From: Cohnella herbarum
Lineage (GTDB): Bacteria > Bacillota > Bacilli > Paenibacillales > Paenibacillaceae
NCBI RefSeq assembly: GCF_012849095.1
Contig: NZ_CP051680.1
Location: 7,560,001-7,624,000 of the forward strand
Length of the DNA: 64,000 nt
Reading direction: 5' to 3'
The notes under the pieces were generated by a model, which saw only the letters and a list, made by a program, of their open reading frames with translations, searched no databases and was not told the origin of the DNA. Below are positions 42,831 to 51,150 of this stretch, piece by piece; the stretch's first letter is position 1; every line of letters begins with the position of its first letter. A program made the translations under genes and the position numbers.

Positions 42831-43617
42831 AATCGGAGCGAACGTGCGGTTCGCGTTAACTTGCTGGAAAGTGAATCTGGCGTCGGCGATGGAGTATCGG
42901 TTAAGCTTCTTCTTGCTGGCGGGAATGATGTTCGTCAACAATTTTATTTGGTTATTTTTCTGGAGTCTGTTCTTCGAACGTTTCCCGGTCGTGCAAGGCT
43001 GGGAGATGGAGGACGTCATGATGCTATGGGCATTAAGCGCGGGTGGATTCGGTTGGGCCGCGATGCTGTTCGGCAACTTTTCTAGAATCGCGGGAATCGT
43101 CGCTACGGGGCAGCTGGACGTGTATTTGTCGCAGCCGAAACCGGTGCTGCTCAGCGTGCTTGCCAGCCGAAGCTCAGTAACGGCGGCCGGGGATTTCCTA
43201 TTCGGAATTACGGTATTTCTTATCGCCGGGGATACGTCTTTGCGGGGCATTCTGCTATTCGCGCTCGGCCTTCTGATCAGCGGATTGCTGTTTATCGCCG
43301 TGATGGTGATTGCAGGCTGCTCGGCTTTCTATATCGGCCACGCCGAGGGGTTTACGCAGCAGTTGTTCAACAGCTTCATCGCGTTAACGACGTATCCTTC
43401 CGATATCTTTCGAGGGCTCGCTAAGCTGGCGCTCTTCTCGCTCGTGCCGGCCGGGTTCATCAGCTATTTGCCCATCGGGCTGTTGAAGGATTTCGATCCG
43501 GCCTTCGTGGCGGGGGCTACGGCAGTGGCGGCCGGACTTACGATAGCCGCGGCGTTGCTATTTCGTATCGGGTTGCGCAGATACTCTTCGGGCAACACGA
43601 TTGCGATGAGAAGTTAA
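42814..43617 (+). CDS. ABC-2 type exporter permease 2
   Basis: 267 residues; the start ATG overlaps the previous gene by 17 bases, a coupled arrangement. Six hydrophobic segments, for instance LSFFLLAGMMFVNNFIWLFF and RGILLFALGLLISGLLFIAV. TGQLDVYLSQPKPVLLSVLA parallels the PQSYVAYHF motif of permease 1, and the TTYPSDIFRGLAKLALFSLV motif is typical of ABC2_membrane_6 proteins. Partner of permease 1; last gene of the transcript. Confidence 0.9.
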   Translation: MQTAAKIGANVRFALTCWKVNLASAMEYRLSFFLLAGMMFVNNFIWLFFWSLFFERFPVVQGWEMEDVMMLWALSAGGFGWAAMLFGNFSRIAGIVATGQLDVYLSQPKPVLLSVLASRSSVTAAGDFLFGITVFLIAGDTSLRGILLFALGLLISGLLFIAVMVIAGCSAFYIGHAEGFTQQLFNSFIALTTYPSDIFRGLAKLALFSLVPAGFISYLPIGLLKDFDPAFVAGATAVAAGLTIAAALLFRIGLRRYSSGNTIAMRS

Positions 43618-43779
43618 AGCCAAAGGTTATCCGTTAGGCATTCTACTATGCGGATTAGGTTTTTTCTACGGGAATGATTGTACATCTTCCGGTTTGCCCT
43701 TATTCTAGTAAAGCATGAAAGCTTTCGGATGTTCGAACGCAAGTGCTCACTAGTCAGTCAGAAGGAAGGTTAGAACGAA

Positions 43780-44970
43780 TTGAATACTGGAAGTATGGCC
43801 GTCGGAGGCAAGGCGGCGGATCGATTCCCGTTAGCGTTGTTCTCGTTAACCGCTGGAGCGTTCGCGATCGGCATGACCGAATTCGTCATCATGGGGTTGT
43901 TGCCTAACGTCGCTTCGGATCTGAACGTCACGATACCGCAAGCGGGGCAACTGATTACGGGATACGCGCTAAGCGTTGCGATCGGAGCGCCGATCTTGGC
44001 CGTGGCCACGCATCGGATCCCGCAGAAGAAGCTGCTCTGCTTGTTGATGATCCTCTTTATTATCGGCAACGGGATTGCCGCGATCGCTCCGAACTATGCC
44101 ATCTTAATGGGGGCAAGACTGTTCACCGCCCTCGCTCATGGCACGTTCTTCGGGGTTGGCTCGATTCTCGCCGCGAACCTGGTCGCTCCCAATAGAAGGG
44201 CGGCCGCCGTCTCGGTCATGATGGCGGGACTAACGGTAGCGAATATTATCGGCGTGCCCTTCGGAACGTTCATCGGACAGCATATGGGCTGGAGAGCTTC
44301 GTTCGGTTCCGTCGTCCTGATGGGAATCGTTACGTTGATCGGAATCATCGCTTTAATTCCCGATATTCGCCAGCAAGAGAGTTCCAGCGCGATCAGGCAA
44401 ATTCGCGCCTTGCTTCAACCGAAGCTGTTGCTCGTTCTGCTTACCGGGGCGATCGGATGCAGCAGTCTGTTTACGGTATTTACGTACATCGCGCCGTTGC
44501 TCCAAGAGGTGACGGGCATTGCGGAATATAGCGTGACTTGGGTGTTGGTGTTGTTCGGAATCGGGGTAACGGTCGGCAACATCCTCGGCGGAAAACTCGC
44601 GGATTGGAAGCTGATGCCTACGCTAATCGCCGGATTCGCGTCATTGGCCGCGATTCTGGCGATACTGGCATTGGTCGACGAGCTTCCCATCGCCGCCGTC
44701 ATCACGATCTTCATCTGGGGAATCGCCGCGTTCGCCGTATTGCCGGGATTACAAGTCCGAATCATGACGTTAGCTAAGGACGCGCCGGCGCTGGCTTCCA
44801 CGTCCAATCACTCCGCGCTTAATTTCGGCAACGCGGGGGGAGCCTTCTTGGGCGGGATGGTGATCACGAATTCGGGTCTCGGCATGCTTCCATGGACGGG
44901 AGCGTTGCTGTCGCTGGTCGGCTGCGTGCTTGCCGCAGTCGTCTATATGTGGGATCGGAAAGTCGCTTAG
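43780..44970 (+). CDS. MFS exporter, DHA1 family (arabinose/purine efflux-like)
   Basis: 396 residues with 12 hydrophobic segments, beginning LALFSLTAGAFAIGMTEFVI, where the GMTEF motif marks the AraJ/YdhL/PbuE group. Loop 2-3 has HRIPQKKLLCLLM. The start is a TTG at 43780 after GGAAGG; an ATG at 43795 is an alternative with a weak site. It is a single gene with its own upstream region; no riboswitch like the one of pbuE is visible in the 160 bases before it. Substrate unknown. Confidence 0.9.
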   Translation: MNTGSMAVGGKAADRFPLALFSLTAGAFAIGMTEFVIMGLLPNVASDLNVTIPQAGQLITGYALSVAIGAPILAVATHRIPQKKLLCLLMILFIIGNGIAAIAPNYAILMGARLFTALAHGTFFGVGSILAANLVAPNRRAAAVSVMMAGLTVANIIGVPFGTFIGQHMGWRASFGSVVLMGIVTLIGIIALIPDIRQQESSSAIRQIRALLQPKLLLVLLTGAIGCSSLFTVFTYIAPLLQEVTGIAEYSVTWVLVLFGIGVTVGNILGGKLADWKLMPTLIAGFASLAAILAILALVDELPIAAVITIFIWGIAAFAVLPGLQVRIMTLAKDAPALASTSNHSALNFGNAGGAFLGGMVITNSGLGMLPWTGALLSLVGCVLAAVVYMWDRKVA

Positions 44971-45035
44971 CCGATCACTACGGCAACGATAGCTTTGCGT
45001 GATTATTGAAGAACCAATGTGATATCGGAAGTCCG

Positions 45036-45070
45036 AAATCCCCTGTCGCGCTTTTGCCGGCAGGGGATTT
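45036..45070. terminator. hairpin between convergent MFS and fdhD genes
   Basis: AAATCCCCTG / CAGGGGATTT perfect 10-base stem with a 15-base loop. T-runs are short on both strands, so termination is only likely. Confidence 0.6.
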
Positions 45071-45157
45071 GGCAAACGGTCATCATCGTATCCTTCAACG
45101 AATTCGCGGAAGAGAACGCCTTCCAACCGGCGGACACGAACCGACTCGTCGCTCCTC

Positions 45158-45949
45158 CTATTGGCGAATAATCCGCTCGGGGTGCGTGTAGACGTTCATC
45201 GAATTCGCGCGGATGAAGCCGACGCAGGTGAGGCCGAGGTCGACGCCCAGACGGAGCGCGAGATCGGTCGGAGCCGATTTGGAGAGCAGGATCGGGCAGC
45301 CGATCTTGGCGGCTTTCAGCACGACTTCGGAGGAGAGCCGTCCGCTGAAGGCGATGATGCGGCTTTTCGCCGGAACGCGGTGGCGGAGGCAATGGCCGAA
45401 CAACTTGTCGAGCGCGTTATGCCTGCCGATGTCCGTGCGGACGACCATGTCGCCCTCCTCGTCGAAGAGCGCCGCGTTATGGACGCCGCCCGTTTGATGG
45501 AAGCAGGCGGAGCCGGCTTGCATCCGCCCCATCAACTCGAAGCACCGCTCCGCCGCAATCGATGCTCCTCCGACGATCGTCTTGGCCGTCCGGGCGTCGT
45601 TGTGGTAGTAGAACTGGCGGCTCTTGCCGCAACAGGAGCCGATGATCCGCTTGGAATGGAGCTCCTTCGCGGTCGATTGCGGGCGATGCAAGTCGACGTA
45701 CGCGAATCCGCGATCCTCGTCGAGCGACATCCGTTTGATGTCGTCCATCGTGCGGATAACGCCCTCGGAAGCCAAGAATCCGACGACGAGATCGGTCAGA
45801 TCGCTAGGAGAGCATACGATCGTAGCGAATTCTTCCCCGTCTAGCCGGATCGTTAGCGGGAATTCGGCCGCGATGTCCTCGTCCGTATCAACGGATTGCT
45901 CGCCGCTGAATTTGATCGTTCGCCATTTTACGTTAAGCTGATGTTCCAT
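45158..45949 (-). CDS. fdhD: FdhD, sulfurtransferase for formate dehydrogenase maturation
   Basis: 263 residues. Family blocks: EFPLTIRLDGEEFATIVCSP, VGFLASEGVIRT, the Cys pair in RIIGSCCGKSRQF (sulfur-transferring), ACFHQTGGVHNAALFDEEGD, and RTDIGRHNALDKLFGHCL. FdhD moves sulfur from a cysteine desulfurase to the bis-molybdopterin cofactor of formate-dehydrogenase-like enzymes. AAGGAGGCG precedes the ATG. It lies 18 bases downstream of the FdhF/YdeP-type gene, in the same operon. Confidence 0.96.
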   Translation of the reverse strand: MEHQLNVKWRTIKFSGEQSVDTDEDIAAEFPLTIRLDGEEFATIVCSPSDLTDLVVGFLASEGVIRTMDDIKRMSLDEDRGFAYVDLHRPQSTAKELHSKRIIGSCCGKSRQFYYHNDARTAKTIVGGASIAAERCFELMGRMQAGSACFHQTGGVHNAALFDEEGDMVVRTDIGRHNALDKLFGHCLRHRVPAKSRIIAFSGRLSSEVVLKAAKIGCPILLSKSAPTDLALRLGVDLGLTCVGFIRANSMNVYTHPERIIRQ

Positions 45950-45967
45950 AGGATACGCCTCCTTTTC

Positions 45968-48322
45968 TCACCCCGGCAGATCAAGCTCCAACTCCTCGAT
46001 GCGCTTCTCGACATAACGGGTATCCTTCAACGCATGGTAAGTTTCCGCTTTCTCCACGACGACGGCAGCGTTATATTCCGGTATGCCCGCATGAGGTTCA
46101 TACACGCCTTTAGGCAACACCACGTTTCCTTCCGGCCAATAAAGCTCGATGTTACCCGCGGCAATATCTTCGAATTTCGCCCTTCCGTGGAAAACGCCAT
46201 AGCGATTGTAGGCGACAACGGCATCGCCCTCGCGGATGCCCAGCTTTCCGGCGTCTCCCGATTCGATCAGCACGTCGTAACGTTCTGCCCCGTTGAATGG
46301 GTCGGTCTCGCCGTACACCATCGAATTAAATTGCTTGCCGCGGCGGGTCGTCGCGTAGAACTGGCCTTCCGGCTTGCGGAGCTCGGGAAGCTCGATCGGG
46401 AGCAAACGGCCTTTGCCGTCCTTCGTCGGACAAACTCCTTCCTCGCACAGCCATGCGCCGCCCCATTGAAATACGTCTCCCTGCTTGGAGAGATGTTGAA
46501 TGCCGTCGTAATTAGGAGAAGCCTTGGCAATTTCCTCCCGGATATGCGCCGTGTTGTTGAACGCGATCGCTTGGCTATTCTCCGGTTTAACACGGGCGGC
46601 CAGCTCGGCATAGATGGCCCACTCCGGTCTCGCTTCGCCGATTCGCGGGCCGGCGATCTCCGGGGAGAAGTAAACCATTCGTTCCGTGGAAGTGGATGTT
46701 CCGCCGCCCGGCTGTTCATAGCGCGTCATGGCGGGAAGTACCCAAACCTCTTCCAGGGCATCTGCCAATGTCGAAGTGTTTAACACAATGTCTTGATGGA
46801 CGCGGAGTTCGACGTTTTCCAAGCAGCTTCGAACGAATTCCGGCTCAGGCATCGTCTCCAGAAAATTACCGCCCGACGTGTAGAACAGTTTCAGCTTGCG
46901 CTCGTGATCGTCGGGAAGCAAGGCGTTCTCAAGCGATACGCCGACGATATCCCCTTGCCATTTCGGAAGCTCGAACCCCCATAATTGTTCGATCCGCTCG
47001 ATGTCTTTGCCGTAAAACTCTCCGCCCGGCAAGCTGAACGGATCGGCCCCCATCTCGCCGGAGCCCTGAACTCCGCTATGTCCGCGGATCGGCATGACCC
47101 CGCAGTGTTCGCGTCCTAGGAAGCCTCGAAGCAACGCCAAATTCGCGACTTGCGAAATGTTGTCCGTTCCGAAGCGATGTTGCGTAAGTCCCATGCTCCA
47201 GACGAACACCCCGGACCGCGAGCTTGCAAGCAACCGGGCGAACTCCTCGATGCGATCGCGGGACAAGCCGGAGGAACGTTCCAACGTCTCCCAGTCCTGA
47301 CGGCCTACATGCGCTTGCAGATACTCGTACCCTACGGCGTGCGCGTTAACGAAATCATGGTCGATCGCGGAACCTGGCGCGACGGCCTCCATTTCAAACC
47401 ATGCCTTCATAATTCCGTTCATGAAGGCGATGTCCCCGCCGATATTGACCTGGTAGAAGTCGTCGGCGAGTTTAGTCCCGAACAGAGCGGATTCCGGAAT
47501 GGAAGGAATCCAATAGCCTTCCATCGCGGGTTCGCGGTAAGGATTGATGACGATGATTTTCGTCCCTTTGCGTTTGGCCGCGTACATGTATTTCGTGGAC
47601 ACCGGCTGATTGTTGGCGGCTACGCTGCCCCAGAACACAAGAACGTCGGTACCGATCCAATCCTTGTAATTGCAACTCGAAGCGCCGATTCCGAGCGAGC
47701 GTTTAAGCGCGGTCTTGGAAGGGGAGTGGCAAATTCGCGATGCGTTATCGATATTGTTCGTTCCGATATAACGGGCCGCTTTCGCCGCGGCGTAATAAGA
47801 TTCGTTCGTAATGCCTCGGGCAGTAAGATAGAAAGCGAGCTGCTTCGGATCGATGCCCCGGATTTTCGACGCGATTCGGTCAAGCGCCTCATCCCAAGTC
47901 GCTCGCCGGAACGAACAATCTCCTTTGCCCCGAACCATAGGATAGGGTATCCGTCCTAGATCCCGAAGCCGGGTGCTGTCCATCTTGCGCAGTTCGTCAA
48001 TATCCGAATGCAGCACTTCCGATTTGATCGCGGGCATCGTGTTCAGCCGCAACACGTTCAACCTCGTCGTGCACAGATGCGGCCCCGTCAGCGTCTGGTC
48101 GTACAAACCGGAGACGCCGAGCGCGCATCCGTCGCACACTCCCTGCGTCAAAATCCGATAAGCATAAGGCAGATTATCTCGATTGGTCCACATCACTTTC
48201 ATCGTATCGCGAATATGTTTCGGCTTGATCTTGCCGAGTCCGAACGGCACTTTGCTTACCCATAACTTCGAATCGGGCCGTCCGGGCAGCTTGATTCTGC
48301 CGGAATGTTTCGTTGTTCCCAT
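45968..48322 (-). CDS. FdhF/YdeP-family molybdopterin oxidoreductase
   Basis: 784 residues from the ATG at 48322 (CGGAGGAATCC upstream; a longer reading to 48400 runs through a terminator-like hairpin and is rejected). Molybdopterin features: GVCDGCALGVSGLYD near the N-terminus, RGKGDCSFRRATWDEALDRI, ASRICHSPSKTALKRSLG (candidate metal-ligand Cys), GSVAANNQPVSTKYM, and a C-terminal Molydop_binding domain (ESGDAGKLGIREGDAVVAYN). Only one CxxC is seen, not a full N-terminal [4Fe-4S] Cys set. No membrane or Tat signal, so cytoplasmic. Reaction in vivo unknown; formate oxidation is only one option for this group. Confidence 0.92.
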   Translation of the reverse strand: MGTTKHSGRIKLPGRPDSKLWVSKVPFGLGKIKPKHIRDTMKVMWTNRDNLPYAYRILTQGVCDGCALGVSGLYDQTLTGPHLCTTRLNVLRLNTMPAIKSEVLHSDIDELRKMDSTRLRDLGRIPYPMVRGKGDCSFRRATWDEALDRIASKIRGIDPKQLAFYLTARGITNESYYAAAKAARYIGTNNIDNASRICHSPSKTALKRSLGIGASSCNYKDWIGTDVLVFWGSVAANNQPVSTKYMYAAKRKGTKIIVINPYREPAMEGYWIPSIPESALFGTKLADDFYQVNIGGDIAFMNGIMKAWFEMEAVAPGSAIDHDFVNAHAVGYEYLQAHVGRQDWETLERSSGLSRDRIEEFARLLASSRSGVFVWSMGLTQHRFGTDNISQVANLALLRGFLGREHCGVMPIRGHSGVQGSGEMGADPFSLPGGEFYGKDIERIEQLWGFELPKWQGDIVGVSLENALLPDDHERKLKLFYTSGGNFLETMPEPEFVRSCLENVELRVHQDIVLNTSTLADALEEVWVLPAMTRYEQPGGGTSTSTERMVYFSPEIAGPRIGEARPEWAIYAELAARVKPENSQAIAFNNTAHIREEIAKASPNYDGIQHLSKQGDVFQWGGAWLCEEGVCPTKDGKGRLLPIELPELRKPEGQFYATTRRGKQFNSMVYGETDPFNGAERYDVLIESGDAGKLGIREGDAVVAYNRYGVFHGRAKFEDIAAGNIELYWPEGNVVLPKGVYEPHAGIPEYNAAVVVEKAETYHALKDTRYVEKRIEELELDLPG

Positions 48323-48358
48323 GTGGATTCCTCCGTTTACATTCGCATCGAAAAATAA

Positions 48359-48415
48359 AAAAACCGCCAAGTCTATGAGTCTTCGCGTAGAAGAGTTCAA
48401 GTCTTGCGGTTAGTC
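48359..48415 (-). terminator. terminator-like hairpin in the leader of the FdhF/YdeP gene
   Basis: On the minus strand AACCGCAAG pairs with CTTGGCGGTT and seven Ts follow, with an inner CTTC/GAAG hairpin. It lies about 37 bases before the start codon. It may end the DUF2294 transcript or act as a leader attenuator. Confidence 0.6.
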
Positions 48416-48516
48416 CCTTGCAGGTGCGCTGCCGGGTTCCAATCCAATTATGCCATAAGCGTAGTTTTGTGCCATTCTCCGGCTGACAAATTGCTTGCAC
48501 TCTTATTTTAGAGCGC

Positions 48517-48879
48517 CTAGGCGGAGCCGAACTTGCTTTGCAAATCCGAGTCGAACACGAAGATCGACATTCCGAAGTCTTTGTCCACGTCGATATCGAG
48601 ATACAGATCGAGAAATTTCGCGCCTAACAGCGCTTCCATTTCAACGGGCGGGTGTTTACGGTAAATTTCTTTTACCCACAAAGTACGTGCATCGCGAACC
48701 ATGCTTTTCCCGTCTTGCGCGGAAACCATGAATTTCTCGACTGAAGACAGGTTGCCTTCCATCTCGCAGATTGCCCAGTTTTTGCAGAACGTCGTGACGA
48801 TCCGGCTAGGCCCTTTGCCCATGTGCCGTTTCCGGTAGGCTTTGACAAGATTGCTGAATTCGGCTTCGTATCGGTTCAT
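48517..48879 (-). CDS. DUF2294 domain protein
   Basis: 120 residues. Recognisable DUF2294 blocks: FSNLVKAYRKRHMGKGPSRI, GNLSSVEKFMVSAQDGKSMV, RDARTLWVKEIYR and FLDLYLDIDVDKDFGMSIFV. Small soluble protein without known function. It is the first gene on the minus strand before the FdhF/YdeP-type oxidoreductase, an association I recall from other Bacilli. GAGGGACAGCG precedes the ATG. Confidence 0.85.
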   Translation of the reverse strand: MNRYEAEFSNLVKAYRKRHMGKGPSRIVTTFCKNWAICEMEGNLSSVEKFMVSAQDGKSMVRDARTLWVKEIYRKHPPVEMEALLGAKFLDLYLDIDVDKDFGMSIFVFDSDLQSKFGSA

Positions 48880-49117
48880 CGCTGTCCCTCGTTAAACCTC
48901 AGGGCCGGTGGCAGGAACGCTGCTCCGTGGCAAGAGGCGTTGATAAGATCATCTTAACAATAGAACGTATATATCGGCAATCCTTTGTTCTAAAAAACAA
49001 GGCTTGCTTTCCGAATACGGGCTGCTTTATCCTTGCTATACTGAATGGTTCTTCACCCGAATGCTAATGGAAGCGCATTCATTGGTGTGCGAGCTGCATC
49101 TAATGAAACGGTTGAAG
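48880..49117. other. intergenic region before the 51-bp array
   Basis: No gene seen. Holds the upstream control region of the DUF2294 operon. From 49118 the sequence matches the 51-bp repeat continued at 50573. Confidence 0.5.
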
Positions 49118-49163
49118 GACGAGCGAAATAGCGGTTCTGAGCACCGTTGATCGGCCGAAAATC
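49118..49163. repeat. left-hand copy of 51-bp tandem array A
   Basis: GAGCGAAATAGCGGTTCTGAGCACC and following bases equal units of the array at 50573-51003. It is cut off by the IS element at 49164 exactly after the CGAAAATC target site. Confidence 0.9.
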
Positions 49164-50572
49164 GATGATGTAAAGTAGTCTGTGTACCAACATTTGGAGC
49201 CTTAACAGGCAACAAAAAAGTAGGGTATCCTCGGGATTACGACATCACCAAGAAGGAGCCCTACTCGATGACTACTATATCCGAAAATGCGTACGACAAT
49301 CTACTTGAAAATGCTGTAAAAAAGCTGTTGCAGGAGAAGCTAGAACTGCTCATGCGTGAAGAAATTAAGAACTACATGCTTAACGAGCAACAGGATCAGC
49401 GAAACAGTCGTAATGGTCACTACAAGCGTACGTTCCAAACCCGTTACGGAACCATAAACGAACTCCAAGTTCCTCGCGACCGTAAAGGCACTTTTCAAAC
49501 GCGTTTGTTCCAACCCTACCAACGTAGGGAAGGCTGGTTGGAAGAGGCCATCATTCATATGTACAAAGGCGGAATGAGCACACGCGAAGTTGCCAAGTTC
49601 ATCGAGAGCATGTTCGGTACTCAGTACTCTCCGACCACCATCAGTAACATTACACAGACGGTTATGGAAGACATCGAACAGTGGCAGAAGCGCCCGTTAG
49701 AGAAACGCTACTCCGTTATCTATTTGGACGGGCTCTATGTTAAGCTCAAACGTAATACAGTCAGTAGCGAGGCTGTTTACTTGGTCATGGGTATCGACGA
49801 GAAAGGGATACGTCAAATTCTAGGATTTTACGTCGGTGGCCAAGAGAGTTCTAACGTTTGGAAAGAGGTCTTAATTGACTTAAAGAACCGCGGAGCAACC
49901 GAAGTGCTAGTTGGCGTTTTTGACGGGCTACCTGGACTTGAGGAAGCTTTTCGAGCAGTGTATCCTCAGGCCGATGTGCAGCATTGTATCGTCCATAAAG
50001 TGAGAAGTACCTTTCCAAAAATTCGAGTCAACGATAAAACCGAGTTTCTCGAAGATTTGAAGGGTGTATACACGGCATTTGATGGCGATGTAGCTTTGGC
50101 GGTCTTCGATGGGTTCAAAGCCAAATGGAGCAAGCAATATCCGAAGGAAGTGAAGTCGTGGGAGGAACAACTCCCGACATTACTGACCTTCTACAAGTTC
50201 CCAGCACTCACACGACCTGCGATTTACACTTCGAACCCCATTGAACGGACGAACAAAGAGTTACGCAAGCGCCTGAAGCCAATGAATAGTCTAACTAACA
50301 TTGAAGCAGCAGAGAAAATCATCTACCTCCAATCCCTAGACTACAATGAGAAATGGTGCGGAAGAGCAATTCGAGGCTTTGTAGACCCGGACACCAAAGC
50401 AGCATTTGAGAAGATGTACACTGAGAAATATTCAAGACAAAAGACTTAAAGCTGTAGCTCCCGCGCCTTCGCTTGAGCTACGCGCCTCAAGTCACACGAC
50501 CTTAAACAAATTGATTTTTTCTATCCATCGTCCCGATGGAAAAACCTACTACACAGACTACTTGACGCTACC
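49164..50572 (+). mobile_element. IS256-family insertion sequence, complete (1409 bp)
   Basis: Ends share the inverted repeat AAGTAGTCTGTGTA, left at 49173-49186 and inverted near the right end. The flanks are a perfect 8-bp direct repeat CGAAAATC (49156-49163 and 50573-50580), as expected of IS256 elements. Removing the element plus one target copy (1417 bases) restores an exact 51-base period in the host array (49139 to 50607 is 1468 = 51 + 1417). This confirms the borders. It carries one transposase gene and no passenger. Confidence 0.93.
49268..50449 (+). CDS. IS256-family transposase (MULE-like DDE)
   Basis: 393 residues, full length for the family, no frameshift. N-terminal helical region with RNSRNGHYKRTFQTRYGTIN, then the catalytic domain: Asp in VIYLDGLYVKLK, Asp in VGVFDGLPGLEEAF, the conserved CIVHKVRSTF, and Glu in NPIERTNKELRKRLKPMN. 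AAGGAGC lies before the ATG. Intact and probably active, or only recently inserted, because the target duplication is still perfect. Confidence 0.96.
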   Translation: MTTISENAYDNLLENAVKKLLQEKLELLMREEIKNYMLNEQQDQRNSRNGHYKRTFQTRYGTINELQVPRDRKGTFQTRLFQPYQRREGWLEEAIIHMYKGGMSTREVAKFIESMFGTQYSPTTISNITQTVMEDIEQWQKRPLEKRYSVIYLDGLYVKLKRNTVSSEAVYLVMGIDEKGIRQILGFYVGGQESSNVWKEVLIDLKNRGATEVLVGVFDGLPGLEEAFRAVYPQADVQHCIVHKVRSTFPKIRVNDKTEFLEDLKGVYTAFDGDVALAVFDGFKAKWSKQYPKEVKSWEEQLPTLLTFYKFPALTRPAIYTSNPIERTNKELRKRLKPMNSLTNIEAAEKIIYLQSLDYNEKWCGRAIRGFVDPDTKAAFEKMYTEKYSRQKT

Positions 50573-51003
50573 CGAAAATCGGGTGGCGGAACGAAATAGC
50601 GGGTCTGAGCACCGTTGATCGGCCGAAAATCGGGTGGCGGAGCGAAATAGCGGTTCTGAGCACCGTTGATTGACCGGAAATCGGGTGGTGGAGCGAAATA
50701 GCGGGTCTGAGCACCGTTGATCAGCCGAAAATCGGGTGGCGGAGCGAAATAACGGGTCTGAGCACCGTTGATTGACCGGAAATCGGGTGGCGGAGCAAAA
50801 TAGCGGGTCTGAGCACCGTTGATTGACCGGAAATCGGGTGGTGGAGCGAAATAGCGTGTCTGAGCACCGTTGATCGGCCGGAAATCGGGTGGCGGAGCGA
50901 AATAGCGTGTCTGAGCACCGTTGATTGACCGGAAATCGGGTGGCGGAGCGAAATAGCGGTTCTGAGCACCGTTGATCGGCCGAAAATCGGGTGGCGGAGC
51001 GAA
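50573..51003. repeat. 51-bp tandem array A (8 copies here, 9 with the left copy)
   Basis: Unit: CGAAAATCGGGTGGCGGAGC, then GAAATAGCGGGTCTGAGCAC, then CGTTGATCGGC (51 bases). GAGCACCG recurs at 50607, 50658, 50709, 50760, 50811, 50862, 50913 and 50964. Small stem CCGA-AAA-TCGG per unit. Variants alternate (TTGATCGGCC/TTGATTGACC; GCGG/GTGG). Open frames of 17-residue repeats on the minus strand are by-products of the period being a multiple of three; there is no ribosome site. Confidence 0.95.
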
Positions 51004-51150
51004 AGTGTGCTACAAGCCGTTGGTTAGATTTCGAGAAAAAGCGCGATGCAAGCCGCTGAGTGCGGACTAATTGGTTGGATAGAGTGCCATATAGCGGCAA
51101 AAGTGAGAGAATATCCTGCTACATGCTGCATGAGAAAGAGGAGGAAAACC

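Noticed and set aside
43618..43779. Adenine riboswitch in front of the PbuE-like MFS gene
   Set aside because: The purine riboswitch core sequences are not seen.
45161..45844. 227-codon plus-strand frame opposite fdhD
   Set aside because: Antisense shadow of a clear FdhD protein; typical of GC-rich codon use.
50558..51100. Minus-strand protein of 17-residue repeats
   Set aside because: Caused by the 51-base period of array A; no ribosome site, and it runs into the IS end.
51046..51150. N-terminal extension of the second sensor kinase
   Set aside because: A strong AAGAGGAGG site supports the GTG at 51151.
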